Shown here: one piece after another, positions 19,289-28,814 of the stretch
How the letters are laid out: every line of letters begins with the position of its first letter
Numbering within the stretch: position 1 is the first letter of the stretch
Assembly (NCBI GenBank): GCA_903830655.1
Contig: CAIKUQ010000050.1
Span: forward strand, 1-64,000
Direction: 5' to 3'
Length of the DNA stretch: 64,000 nt
From: an uncultured Actinomycetes bacterium
GTDB taxonomy: Bacteria > Actinomycetota > Acidimicrobiia > Acidimicrobiales > RAAP-2
Position numbers and translations under genes: made by a program
The notes under the pieces: generated by a model
The model's database searches: none
Told to the model about the DNA's origin: nothing
The model's input: only the letters and a program-made list of their open reading frames with translations

Positions 19289-19560
19289 TCCTCGGAGTAA
19301 CCGAGGTTCCACTCAACCAGGAGGTTTTCACGCTCCGCGTCGCGATTTACGCGGTCGCGGTTGCGGCGGAACTGTGGATCGTGGGGTGGCAAGAAGCGCA
19401 GGCGCGCGTCGATGCGGTCAACGAAAGACTGAATCTGCTCTTCATCGCCAAAGACCATGCGGCACTCCCAGTGGGGTGCGACCGGCCCGAGATACACCAC
19501 CTGGACGTGGCCAACGGGGTCAACCGGTACTACTGGTTCGGTGCTTTCGATCTGGCTCAC
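19285..19560 (-). CDS. Small conserved-looking hypothetical protein (GTG start, ~91 aa)
   Basis: GAGGAG SD 4 nt upstream of GTG at 19560; 4-bp convergent stop overlap with the previous CDS. Confidence 0.6.
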   Translation of the reverse strand: MSQIESTEPVVPVDPVGHVQVVYLGPVAPHWECRMVFGDEEQIQSFVDRIDARLRFLPPHDPQFRRNRDRVNRDAERENLLVEWNLGYSED

Positions 19561-19635
19561 TGGACTCCTCAAAACTGGTCTACCCATTGTACAAGATGCC
19601 ATCCAGAGACTCTCAGGCTCTAGGGTTGCCTAGGT

Positions 19636-20469
19636 ATGACAGCGGGAAAATTCGAATGCGTTATCAATATCTCCGAGGGCCAGCGTGAGGGACTTTTGGC
19701 CCAGTTAGAGCAGTTCGCGGGTGAAAGTTTGCGAGACCGCCACAGCGACGTCTTCCATAATCGCAGCGTTTTCACTCTGATTAATACTCGCGAGGCCCTG
19801 GTGCGCGATGTTCGAGCCTTCTTGCACGAGGTCTACGGCCAGCTTGATCTCGTTGGCCACCTCGGAGTCCACCCCCGATTTGGCGTAGCCGACGTAATTC
19901 CCTTCGTAGCGCTCAATCTGGACGAAGGAGAGGCGGCGGTCGAGATGCGTAATCAACTGGCCCAAGATATCGCCGCTTCCGAAGGAGTGAGCGTTTTCCT
20001 CTACGGGCCACTCGACGACGGCGGTATTCGCACCCTCCCCGATCTTCGACGCCGCGCCTTTAAGGATCTTTCCCCAGATTTCGGACCTTCCACGCCCGAC
20101 CCCCACAAGGGAGCCTCCGCCTTTGGTGCTCGCCCACTCCTCGTCGCCTGGAACATCTGGGTTGCCGGCCTCGATCTTGCTCTGGGTCGCCACATTGCTT
20201 CGAAAGTGCGCACCAGCGAGGTCAGAACGTTGGCCTTTGCGGTTGGAGAAGAGGTTCAAATAAGTTGCAACTTCATTGCTCCACTCGAAACGACCCCCGA
20301 ATACGCATATGAACTCGTGATTTCACTACTACCTAATGGCGCTCGTATAACGAGGGCCGAACTGGTCGGACTCGCACCCCAGGGGATGCTGGATCTAATT
20401 CCAGCTGAGAAATGGAAAATGCTGGGACTTAGTCCCAGCACCACCATTGAATCTCGTTTGTCGCGTTGA
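19636..20469 (+). CDS. Glutamate formimidoyltransferase (FTCD N-terminal-type, monofunctional)
   Basis: 'ECVINISEGQR', 'DRHSDVFHNRSVFTLI', 'LVGHLGVHPRFGVADVIPFVAL', 'FGARPLLVAWNIW'. Confidence 0.85.
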   Translation: MTAGKFECVINISEGQREGLLAQLEQFAGESLRDRHSDVFHNRSVFTLINTREALVRDVRAFLHEVYGQLDLVGHLGVHPRFGVADVIPFVALNLDEGEAAVEMRNQLAQDIAASEGVSVFLYGPLDDGGIRTLPDLRRRAFKDLSPDFGPSTPDPHKGASAFGARPLLVAWNIWVAGLDLALGRHIASKVRTSEVRTLAFAVGEEVQISCNFIAPLETTPEYAYELVISLLPNGARITRAELVGLAPQGMLDLIPAEKWKMLGLSPSTTIESRLSR

Positions 20470-20470
20470 A

Positions 20471-20746
20471 TTAACTCGCTTGCGCGCGTCGTTCAATCGC
20501 TCGAGCCCGACGAAGACGCCGACGCTCTCGCTCACTCATACCGCCCCAAATGCCAAACTTTTCGCCATTCTCCAAGGCGTACTCGAGGCAGTTGTCACGG
20601 ACGACGCAGCCACGGCACACTTCCTTGGCCTCACGGGTGGATGCACCACGCTCGGGAAAGAAAAGGTCCGGGTCGACGCCCATGCAGTTTGCTTTGGCTT
20701 GCCAGCCACGGTCTTCATCACCAGTCAATAACTGTGCGATTTCCAT
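20471..20746 (-). CDS. WhiB-family Fe-S transcriptional regulator
   Basis: Four Cys (NC...CRGC...NC), 'GIWGGMSERERR' signature; start MEIAQLL preferred over the longer ORF. Confidence 0.93.
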   Translation of the reverse strand: MEIAQLLTGDEDRGWQAKANCMGVDPDLFFPERGASTREAKEVCRGCVVRDNCLEYALENGEKFGIWGGMSERERRRLRRARAIERRAQAS

Positions 20747-20776
20747 GTTGTTCCCTTCAAAACGGCAGCTCCGCAC

Positions 20777-20798
20777 CACCGTTGTAATTACAACGGTG
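20777..20798. promoter_or_regulatory. Perfect 22-bp palindrome upstream of whiB: CACCGTTGTAATTACAACGGTG
   Basis: Direct reading; 30 nt upstream of the whiB start codon. Confidence 0.7.
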
Positions 20799-20907
20799 TT
20801 ATTGTTATCGTTTTGGCGATCAATTGCAAATCGGAGGCAAACTACCTGATCAAGGGGCCTTTGAGGGAGTAGGTAGGGGCCAGGCCGGTTGCTATGCCTG
20901 CATGCCA

Positions 20908-22089
20908 TTATCCCCAAAAAGCTGGAGATTCTCCCCCGATATGGACCGCCCGAACCAGGCTGGCCCCAGGTTGGTAGGCAAAGTGAGCGGCGCTAGAAAC
21001 GTTCAAAATCGCTAGATCTGCCTTGGCTCCCTGTCGCAAATGGCCAATATCGGGTCGACGCAATGCTTGGGCTCCGCCCATTGTGGCCGCATACAGCGCT
21101 TCGTCAACGCTCAAACCCATTTCGCGCACTCCTAAAGCGATGATCAGCCCCATATTGGTCACGTAGCTAGTTCCCGGGTTGCAGTCGGTGGCCAAAGCAA
21201 TCGAAACGCCCGCGTCGAGCAGGTGACGGCCCGAAGGGTATGGGGACTTAGTTGAGAACTCCGCTCCCGGCAAGAGGGTCGCTACGGTATTCGAGCCAGC
21301 CAGAGCTTCCACGTCGGCGCTACTACTAAAGGTGCAGTGATCAACACTGGCCGCATCCAGTTCTACCGCCAAGGCAATGCCGCCGGTATGACCAAGTTGG
21401 TTTCCGTGCAGCCGAACTCCCAAGCCGGTGCTCTTAGCCCGAGAGAGGATATGGCGTGCTTCATCAACGCTGAATGCGCCCTGATCACAAAATACGTCCG
21501 CCCAACGAACAATCGGGGCGCACCTCGTAAGCATTTCTCCCGCGACCAGTGAAACATAGTCATCTCGACGTTCGCGGAATTCATCTGGTACCACGTGAGC
21601 TCCCAGGAAGGTAGTTTCTTCTGAAAACTCACTCGCCAACTCACAAAGTCGAAACTCGCCTTGGATTGTTAAGTCGTAGCCAGATTTAATTTCGACGGTC
21701 GTGACTCCATGTGCGCGCAGCGCATCGAGTCGCACTTGAGTTGTTGAACGCAGTACCTCGGTGCTCGCCGAACGTGTTGCGCTGACGGTGTTCATTATTC
21801 CCCCACCGTCGTATTTCTCCCCCGCCATACGGGACGCAAACTCGGCACTTCGCTCGCCGGCAAATACCAAGTGCGTGTGTGAATCAACGAATCCGGGGAT
21901 GATGGCGGAACCCTCCACGTCAATCTCGGTGTCGGCTGATGGAGCATCTCGTTGCGCCCCGGCCCACACAACCCTCCCATCATCAACAATGAGGGCGCCA
22001 TTTTTGATGCGGCCCATCGCTGATTCATCGCCCACCGTAGGGTCGTTGGTTGTTAATTCGCCGATATTGGAAAAGACCACTGCCGCCAT
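20908..22089 (-). CDS. hutI: Imidazolonepropionase
   Basis: 'IPGFVDSHTHLVFAGERSAEFASRMAG', 'HGNQLGHTGGIALAVEL', 'SIALATDCNPGTS'. Confidence 0.92.
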   Translation of the reverse strand: MAAVVFSNIGELTTNDPTVGDESAMGRIKNGALIVDDGRVVWAGAQRDAPSADTEIDVEGSAIIPGFVDSHTHLVFAGERSAEFASRMAGEKYDGGGIMNTVSATRSASTEVLRSTTQVRLDALRAHGVTTVEIKSGYDLTIQGEFRLCELASEFSEETTFLGAHVVPDEFRERRDDYVSLVAGEMLTRCAPIVRWADVFCDQGAFSVDEARHILSRAKSTGLGVRLHGNQLGHTGGIALAVELDAASVDHCTFSSSADVEALAGSNTVATLLPGAEFSTKSPYPSGRHLLDAGVSIALATDCNPGTSYVTNMGLIIALGVREMGLSVDEALYAATMGGAQALRRPDIGHLRQGAKADLAILNVSSAAHFAYQPGASLVRAVHIGGESPAFWG

Positions 22090-22091
22090 AA

Positions 22092-23747
22092 TTAGTGTTC
22101 GCGCATTGGGATGCGCACACCTCGCTCTTCGGCAGCTTGTTCTGCTAGTTCATACCCCGCATCGACATGTCGAATGACACCCATACCGGGATCATTAGTC
22201 AAGACGCGTTGAATTTTCTGGCGCGCCAGGTCCGTTCCGTCGGCGACGGTGACTTGACCGGCGTGGATGGAGCGACCAATTCCCACTCCGCCACCGTGGT
22301 GGATTGAGACCCACGAGGCCCCCGAGGAGATATTTATCATGGCGTTAAGTAATGGCCAGTCCGCAATGGCATCTGATCCGTCGAGCATGGATTCGGTCTC
22401 ACGATAGGGCGAGGCCACCGATCCCGAGTCCAGGTGGTCTCGGCCAATGACGATTGGGGCAGACACCTCGCCACTCGCCACAAGGTCGTTGAACGCCACA
22501 CCCGCTTTGTCGCGCTCGCCGTAACCGAGCCAGCAAATACGAGCAGGTAATCCCTCAAAGGCCACCTTGTCTTGGGCTTTAGTTATCCAGCGGTGCAACT
22601 TTTCGTTATCGGGGAAAAGTTCGAGAACCGCTTGGTCGGTGCGATAGATGTCCTTAGGGTCACCCGAAAGGGCCACCCAACGGAAAGGTCCCTTGCCTTC
22701 ACAAAAGAGTGGGCGAATGTAGGCCGGGACAAATCCGGGAAAACTAAAGGCTCGCTCGTACCCACCTAGTTGCGCCTCGGAGCGGATGGAGTTGCCGTAA
22801 TCAAAGACCTCGGCACCAGCGTCTTGGAATTCCACCATCGCCCGAACGTGCTTGGCCATGGACTCGCGAGCTCGGTCGGTGAATTCTTCGGGCTTCTTTT
22901 CGGCGTACTCCTGCCAGTCAATGAGATCAATTCCTTCGGGCAGGTAGCTAAGCGGGTCGTGCGCTGAGGTTTGATCGGTGACGATGTCGATGTCTACCCC
23001 TCGACGGAGCAATTCGGGAAAAATGTATGCCGCATTCCCAAGGACGCCCACACTCAGGGCAGTGCCGGTCTTTTTGGCGCTCAGCACTCGCTCAATGGCG
23101 TCATCGAGGTCTGGCGTCCATTCATCAAGGTATCGGTGGTCTACTCGACGCTGCAATCGCGCGGGATCAACATCCACGCATAGGCATACGCCATCGTTCA
23201 TCGTCACGGCCAAGGGCTGCGCTCCACCCATTCCTCCCGCGCCAGCGGTCAGGGTCAAGGTGTGCTTCAGGGTGCCACCAAACTTCTTTTCGGCAACCGC
23301 GGCGAACGTTTCGTACGTTCCCTGCAAAATTCCCTGGGTGCCAATGTAAATCCACGAGCCCGCCGTCATCTGGCCGTACATCGTCAGTCCCATTTGTTCG
23401 AGACGACGGAACTCGGGCCAGGTTGCCCAGTCACCCACGAGGTTCGAATTGGCAATCAATACGCGTGGTGCCCACTCGTGTGTTTGAAAGACACCCACGG
23501 GCTTACCGGATTGGACCAACATGGTCTCATCCGCCTTCAAAGTAGTCAGGGTACGCACCAAGGCGTCGAAGCTGCGCCAGTCGCGGGCGGCACGCCCAGT
23601 GCCGCCGTAGACCACGAGGTCATCGGGTCGCTCGGCTACTTCGGGATCAAGATTGTTCTGCAACATGCGCAGGGCCGCCTCTTGGGGCCAACCTTGAGCG
23701 GTGATGCTCGTACCTCGTGGGGCTCGTACCGGACGTGCGCCTTGCAT
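22092..23747 (-). CDS. hutU: Urocanate hydratase
   Basis: '[13 protein letters not shown]', '[20 protein letters not shown]', '[17 protein letters not shown]', '[23 protein letters not shown]'. Confidence 0.97.
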   Translation of the reverse strand: MQGARPVRAPRGTSITAQGWPQEAALRMLQNNLDPEVAERPDDLVVYGGTGRAARDWRSFDALVRTLTTLKADETMLVQSGKPVGVFQTHEWAPRVLIANSNLVGDWATWPEFRRLEQMGLTMYGQMTAGSWIYIGTQGILQGTYETFAAVAEKKFGGTLKHTLTLTAGAGGMGGAQPLAVTMNDGVCLCVDVDPARLQRRVDHRYLDEWTPDLDDAIERVLSAKKTGTALSVGVLGNAAYIFPELLRRGVDIDIVTDQTSAHDPLSYLPEGIDLIDWQEYAEKKPEEFTDRARESMAKHVRAMVEFQDAGAEVFDYGNSIRSEAQLGGYERAFSFPGFVPAYIRPLFCEGKGPFRWVALSGDPKDIYRTDQAVLELFPDNEKLHRWITKAQDKVAFEGLPARICWLGYGERDKAGVAFNDLVASGEVSAPIVIGRDHLDSGSVASPYRETESMLDGSDAIADWPLLNAMINISSGASWVSIHHGGGVGIGRSIHAGQVTVADGTDLARQKIQRVLTNDPGMGVIRHVDAGYELAEQAAEERGVRIPMREH

Positions 23748-23758
23748 AGTTCTCTCCC

Positions 23759-25288
23759 CTACTTCAATTGAATGAATGATTCGGCGAGGTCCAAGATCTC
23801 GCCACTACGGACAGATTTGGCGACTGCCTCCATCTCGGGCGACAAGAAACGGTCGTGCCCCGGCCCACCAGAAAGTCCATTCACAAAGTCAGATACGGCC
23901 TGCGTGACGGGTGATCCAGCCAATGGCGCGCGCAGCGCGAGGGCGCGGGCGCCAGCGAGTAACTCAATGGCGATGACATCACTTAAGGCCGTCACCGATT
24001 TACGCAACTTACGAGCAGCGTGCCAACCCATTGACACGTGGTCTTCTTGCATGCCCGACGAGGGAATGGAATCTACCGACGCGGGCACGGCCAATCGCTT
24101 CATCTCCGAGACCAGGGCCGCTTGGGCGTACTGGGCAATCATGAGGCCCGAGTCAACACCGGCTTGGTGGGCCAAGAAGGGGGGCAGGCCAAAGTTGCGG
24201 TCCTTGTCCAGCATCCGATCGGTTCGACGTTCCGCAATAGAGGCCACGTCAGCGAGTGAGATCGCGAGGAAGTCGAGAACGGCGGCAATTGGGGCGCCGT
24301 GGAAGTTTCCGTTCGAAACCAAGGACCCATCGGCCAAGACCGAAGGATTGTCAATCGCCGAGGCCAATTCAACGCTCGCCACCGATTGCGCGTAAGCGGC
24401 GGTGTCTCGAGCGGCACCGTGTACTTGCGGGGCGCAGCGAAGCGAATAGGCGTCTTGGACCTGCGTGGTGTCCTCACTGTGGGACGCCACGATTGGCGAA
24501 TCCTGCATCAAAGCAAAGAGGTTGGCGGCACTGGCGACTTGCCCCGCGTGGGGGCGCAGCGAATGAATATCGGCGGCAAACACCCGGTCGGTACCGCGAA
24601 GCGCTTGTACTGAAATTGCGGCCGAAAGGTCGAGAGTCTTCAACAGAACTTGAATATCTTCGAGCGCCATCAAGAGCATCCCGAGCATCCCGTCAGTGCC
24701 GTTGATGAGAGCGAGGCCCTCTTTCTCAGCTAACTCAACGGGCATTAACCCTGAGTTCGCTAACGCTCTTCCCGCGGGGAGTTTCTCACCCGAGGCAGTG
24801 TGCACCCAGCCCTCGCCCATCAGAGCGAGTGCCACATGTGCCAATGGAGCTAAATCACCGGAGCATCCGAGCGAACCGAATTCGTGCACCACGGGTGTAA
24901 TTCCATGATTGAGCATGGCGGCATAGGCCTCAGCAGTTTCAACGCGAACTCCCGATACACCACTGCATAGATTCGTTAGGCGTGACATCATGAGCGCACG
25001 AACTACCTCGGCCTCAACTTCGGGTCCAATTCCAGCGGCGTGTGAGCGAATCAGCGAACGTTGCAGGTCGCGACGTTGGTCAGGTGAGATGAAGGTAGTC
25101 GCCAACGATCCAAATCCCGTTGACAACCCGTACACCGGGGTTCCGCTTTTGACCATGGCGTCAATGGCCTCGCGCTGCTTGGCGAGTCGCGCCACAACTT
25201 CACTACTTAATGTCACCTTCGCGCGGTGACGTGCCACACGCACCAGATCAGCTCCCGAGAGTGGCTTTAGACCAATTTCTACACTCAT
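23759..25288 (-). CDS. hutH: Histidine ammonia-lyase
   Basis: MIO-forming '[17 protein letters not shown]'; '[10 protein letters not shown]'; '[15 protein letters not shown]'. Confidence 0.96.
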   Translation of the reverse strand: MSVEIGLKPLSGADLVRVARHRAKVTLSSEVVARLAKQREAIDAMVKSGTPVYGLSTGFGSLATTFISPDQRRDLQRSLIRSHAAGIGPEVEAEVVRALMMSRLTNLCSGVSGVRVETAEAYAAMLNHGITPVVHEFGSLGCSGDLAPLAHVALALMGEGWVHTASGEKLPAGRALANSGLMPVELAEKEGLALINGTDGMLGMLLMALEDIQVLLKTLDLSAAISVQALRGTDRVFAADIHSLRPHAGQVASAANLFALMQDSPIVASHSEDTTQVQDAYSLRCAPQVHGAARDTAAYAQSVASVELASAIDNPSVLADGSLVSNGNFHGAPIAAVLDFLAISLADVASIAERRTDRMLDKDRNFGLPPFLAHQAGVDSGLMIAQYAQAALVSEMKRLAVPASVDSIPSSGMQEDHVSMGWHAARKLRKSVTALSDVIAIELLAGARALALRAPLAGSPVTQAVSDFVNGLSGGPGHDRFLSPEMEAVAKSVRSGEILDLAESFIQLK

Positions 25289-26175
25289 GCAATCCTCCTC
25301 AAGACACCGGCGTAGGCCTCGAGCACCACGAGCGCCGCCAGACGAACGGTGTTCTCGTTTATGTCACGATCGATGTCAATTTCCGTAATGTCCAGCGTGT
25401 CCACCCGAGAATCGGCCGCGATGACTCTCGCGAACTGGCGAACCTCGTCGGGGGTAAGTCCCCCGGGTGCTGCGGCGGGGCATCCTGGTACGAAGGCTCG
25501 GTCAATAACGTCCACATCGATGTCACAATGAATCTTGCGACCACCCGCTCCAGCAATGTCCAGTGCGCGTTTTGCCGCATCCACTATGGAAAGTGAACGT
25601 AACTCCGCTCGAGTAATTACTGTGCTCCCCGCTTCGCGCGCGACGTTGGCGTAGTGCGAGGAGTTTGAAAAATCCGCCAAGCCGATCTGTACCACGTGAT
25701 GGGGGTTGAGGCCCTGTTCGAGTAATTGACGCACGGGTGATCCGTTGCTTCGCCCCTCACGCATATCCAGGTGAGCGTCGAGCGTGATGAGACCCACGTT
25801 GGAGTAGTCCCCGTCGGCTCGGGCGCTCAGCGCATGCCAGGTCACCGCATTGTCCCCACCAAGAATGATGCGCAATTCGCAATCATTGGCTCGAGCTAAA
25901 ACTGCGCGCAGTTCTTCGCTGGAGACCCCATCGGCTTCGTCGATGTTCCCGAGGTCCCAGATTCCGCCGCCCTCTTCAATATCGCGTTGGTCTTCGTAGG
26001 ACCAAGTCGAGTACCGAGCCAGGGCTCCGCGAATCGCGTCGGGGGTTGACTGCGCTGACCGTGGCGTTACCGAGGTGGTGTAGGTGTGAAGTCCGAGGAG
26101 GGCAACTGGCGCTTTGGGAAATTCTCCCAATAACGACGCCGCCGGAGGCCAGTTCACATCAGGAGTTCGAGACAT
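25285..26175 (-). CDS. hutG: Arginase-superfamily ureohydrolase, probable formimidoylglutamase
   Basis: 'GGDNAVTWHAL', 'LITLDAHLDMREG', 'CDIDVDVIDRAFVPGCPAAAPGGL'; ATGA overlap with hutH. Confidence 0.8.
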   Translation of the reverse strand: MSRTPDVNWPPAASLLGEFPKAPVALLGLHTYTTSVTPRSAQSTPDAIRGALARYSTWSYEDQRDIEEGGGIWDLGNIDEADGVSSEELRAVLARANDCELRIILGGDNAVTWHALSARADGDYSNVGLITLDAHLDMREGRSNGSPVRQLLEQGLNPHHVVQIGLADFSNSSHYANVAREAGSTVITRAELRSLSIVDAAKRALDIAGAGGRKIHCDIDVDVIDRAFVPGCPAAAPGGLTPDEVRQFARVIAADSRVDTLDITEIDIDRDINENTVRLAALVVLEAYAGVLRRIA

Positions 26176-26176
26176 C

Positions 26177-26193
26177 CTGCCTATGTTAGGCAG
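26177..26193. promoter_or_regulatory. Inverted repeat CTGCCTA-TGT-TAGGCAG abutting the hutG start codon
   Basis: Direct reading; on the minus strand it ends 1 nt before ATG. Confidence 0.45.
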
Positions 26194-26213
26194 TTATCCT
26201 GAGGCCCGTTGGG

Positions 26214-27278
26214 CTACTTTTTAGGCTTGCGAAGAAGGGCTTTGCAGTGTTTTCCGGTGAGCGAAAGTGGCTGCGGGGTCATCGTCGACCCGGTTACGCC
26301 CGGGCTCGCCCACTGGCAATTGAAGTCGTTGGGTTCAGCGACCGCCACAAAGAAGTCTCGCTCCCAGCCGTAGAAATACGTAGCGGCCGACCGTGATTCG
26401 CCCTCGAGTCGAAGCACCATAGGGCCGGCTGCGTGCAGCGGCTTGGCGGCCGCCCCCATCATGGGCCAGTACGGGTTGATGTCAAGTTCCATGCCAACCG
26501 TCGCTCCGGCGTTCACCAGTGCTTGGGCGAGTTGAAGTGGCGAGGCGTGTTGGATCGTAGCCATATAGACGAGATTGCCATCGGCGTCCACGCCAATAGC
26601 GGAACGCGCCACTGCCGGGGTGTCCTTAAGGTAGCCACCCCATTGGTAGGTCGCCCAATGAAGGGCTTCGGGTGAGGGTTGTCCATTTGAGACCAGCAGG
26701 GAAAGATTTTGGCGATAGGCAATTGCTTTGAAACCCAGCGGCGGAAAGTTTGGCGCGCCAAAGGAGCCAATCGCCCAGTGCCCGAAACGATCCAGCGCAA
26801 TTGTGGCATCTCCCTTAATCAACGGCTCGAGGGTCACTCCATCAACGCTCGCACCACCAGCTCGTGCACCATGTTTAAACGCACCATTAAATACGGCTAC
26901 TACTCCCGCCAGGCCTTCACTAGCCCAATCCACCTTTGATTGGGCGTCGAGGGGAAGCACTACTTTGGTCGGCGGATCTGCGGAGCCAACGTGCCACGCC
27001 AAGCGAGTGGTGCGAGCACGAAGCCTCAGGGCGGTAAAGGTGGTTGATCCAACGGTGAAGGGGCGAGTATCAACCATCACTCCACGGTGCGAGCTTGAGA
27101 CGACCGTCCAGGCGGCTTGCGCGCGCTCTTTAGGTTGAGTAGTGGTGGTCGTAGTAGTGGTGGTAGTTGTAGTCACCTGCTTGTAGGTGACCGCGCCGAC
27201 CGCTACGAAGCAAAGTACCGCCGTACCGATGAGGACTCGGCGAAATACCTTCAATCGCGAAGCGCCCTTAGTTCCCAC
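26214..27278 (-). CDS. Phosphodiester glycosidase (NAGPA-like) family secreted protein with poly-Thr linker
   Basis: TM/signal anchor followed by T11 tract; 'VVAVFNGAFKHGARAGGASVDGVTLEPL', 'ARSAIGVDADGNLVYMAT'. Confidence 0.75.
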   Translation of the reverse strand: MGTKGASRLKVFRRVLIGTAVLCFVAVGAVTYKQVTTTTTTTTTTTTQPKERAQAAWTVVSSSHRGVMVDTRPFTVGSTTFTALRLRARTTRLAWHVGSADPPTKVVLPLDAQSKVDWASEGLAGVVAVFNGAFKHGARAGGASVDGVTLEPLIKGDATIALDRFGHWAIGSFGAPNFPPLGFKAIAYRQNLSLLVSNGQPSPEALHWATYQWGGYLKDTPAVARSAIGVDADGNLVYMATIQHASPLQLAQALVNAGATVGMELDINPYWPMMGAAAKPLHAAGPMVLRLEGESRSAATYFYGWERDFFVAVAEPNDFNCQWASPGVTGSTMTPQPLSLTGKHCKALLRKPKK

Positions 27279-27284
27279 GAAATG

Positions 27285-28814
27285 CTACCGAGGGACTTTG
27301 CGAACACCGTTATCGGAATCCAGATCGGCTTCAATAAAGGTGGGCACTGTCTTGGCGACCAACTCGTGGTGCACATCTTCGTCATAGGCCGGTGCAGATT
27401 CGGCGAGGTATTCACCGGTCGCCGAGCGCGAAACAACGTTGGTGGTCTTGCGCTTTCCCGATCCGGGCGCGTGTTGCATTTCCTTAGCTAAGTAGTACGT
27501 AACTGGATAGGTAATGAGCGGTACCAAGAAGGTCAAAATGCGCATGGCCCAGAGCACTGAACTCAATGACAAGTGCATGAAGTTAGCAATCACGTCGGTT
27601 GAAGAGGCGATGAACAAAATCATTAAGAAGGCCAATACCGCCGCACCTGCGGCGGTGCGCTTTGGACGCAAACTTGGTCGGTCCAACAGGTGGTGGATGG
27701 CATTGTCGCCGGTGAACTTTCGCTCTAGGGCCGGCCAAGCAAAGGCCAAGTTGAAGATGATGCCCGGTAGGACAACGGCCGGAATCGTTACTTCGAGTGG
27801 AATGGTGTGGCCAAAACTGTGGAAGCTCCACGCTGGGAAGATTCGCAGTGCACCATCCAAAAATCCCATGTACCAGTCAGGCTGAACGGCATACGAAATC
27901 CTGGCCGCATCGTAGGGGCCAAACTGCCAAATCGGATTAATCTGCGCAAATGCTCCCAGCAAGCCGACCACACCAGCCACCAAGAATAAGAAGCCGGTGG
28001 TCTTAGCCATGAAGACCGGGAACATTGGAGAGCCCACAACATTGTTTTCGGTGCGACCAGGTCCAGGGAACTGCGTGTGCTTTTGACGAACCAGCAAGAA
28101 GAGGTGTGCGCCAACGAGGCCCATAATTAAGAGCGGCACAATGAGCACGTGAAGAATAAAGAATCGAGGAATCATCGAGGTGCCGGGGAAATTTCCTCCG
28201 AACACAAAGAAGCCGAGGTACGTTCCAACGAGCGGGATCGATTCCATAATTGAATAGGCAATGCGAAGTCCCGTTCCCGACACGAGGTCATCTGGCAGGG
28301 AGTAGCCCAAAAAGCCGTTTCCGATAGCCAAGATCAGCAATGACAGCCCGACAATCCAGTTCGTCTCTCGAGGTTTGCGGAAGGCCCCGGTGAAGAAGAC
28401 TCGGGCCATGTGCACAACCATTGCGCCAACGAAAATGTCACACGACCAGTGGTGCATCTGGCGCATCAAAAGACCCGCGCGCACACTAAACGAAAGGTCA
28501 ACCGACGAGGCGAAGGCTTGAGTTACGTGCTGTCCGTACAGCGGTAGGTACGAACCCTTATAGGTCACAATCGCCGATGAGGGTATGTAATACAGAGTCA
28601 AGAAGACACCGGTCGCAAGCAGCACTACAAATGAATAGAGCGCAATTTCACCCAGCATGAATGACCAGTGGTCGGGAAAGATCTTGTCAAGGAAGGTGCG
28701 GCCGCCCTTGGCGATGCCTAAGCGCTCGTCAAGTTCATTGATGGCAGTACCGACGCGACCGTACGGTCCCCTAGCTTCGCGCTTCGAGCGCTTGGTGGCA
28801 ATAGCGTCACTCAT
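27285..28814 (-). CDS. qcrB: Cytochrome bc1 complex cytochrome b subunit
   Basis: 'MRQMHHWSCDIFVGAMVVHMARVFFTGAFRKPRETNWI', actinobacterial N-terminus. Confidence 0.96.
   Translation of the reverse strand: MSDAIATKRSKREARGPYGRVGTAINELDERLGIAKGGRTFLDKIFPDHWSFMLGEIALYSFVVLLATGVFLTLYYIPSSAIVTYKGSYLPLYGQHVTQAFASSVDLSFSVRAGLLMRQMHHWSCDIFVGAMVVHMARVFFTGAFRKPRETNWIVGLSLLILAIGNGFLGYSLPDDLVSGTGLRIAYSIMESIPLVGTYLGFFVFGGNFPGTSMIPRFFILHVLIVPLLIMGLVGAHLFLLVRQKHTQFPGPGRTENNVVGSPMFPVFMAKTTGFLFLVAGVVGLLGAFAQINPIWQFGPYDAARISYAVQPDWYMGFLDGALRIFPAWSFHSFGHTIPLEVTIPAVVLPGIIFNLAFAWPALERKFTGDNAIHHLLDRPSLRPKRTAAGAAVLAFLMILFIASSTDVIANFMHLSLSSVLWAMRILTFLVPLITYPVTYYLAKEMQHAPGSGKRKTTNVVSRSATGEYLAESAPAYDEDVHHELVAKTVPTFIEADLDSDNGVRKVPR

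Noticed and set aside
20471-20917. 148-aa version of the WhiB protein
   Set aside because: The extra 57 residues translate the palindromic promoter region; family start is MEIAQLL at 20746.
23772-24705. Plus-strand ORFs (up to 207 aa) antisense to hutH
   Set aside because: Low-complexity Arg/Ser/Ala composition and full overlap with an unambiguous hutH.
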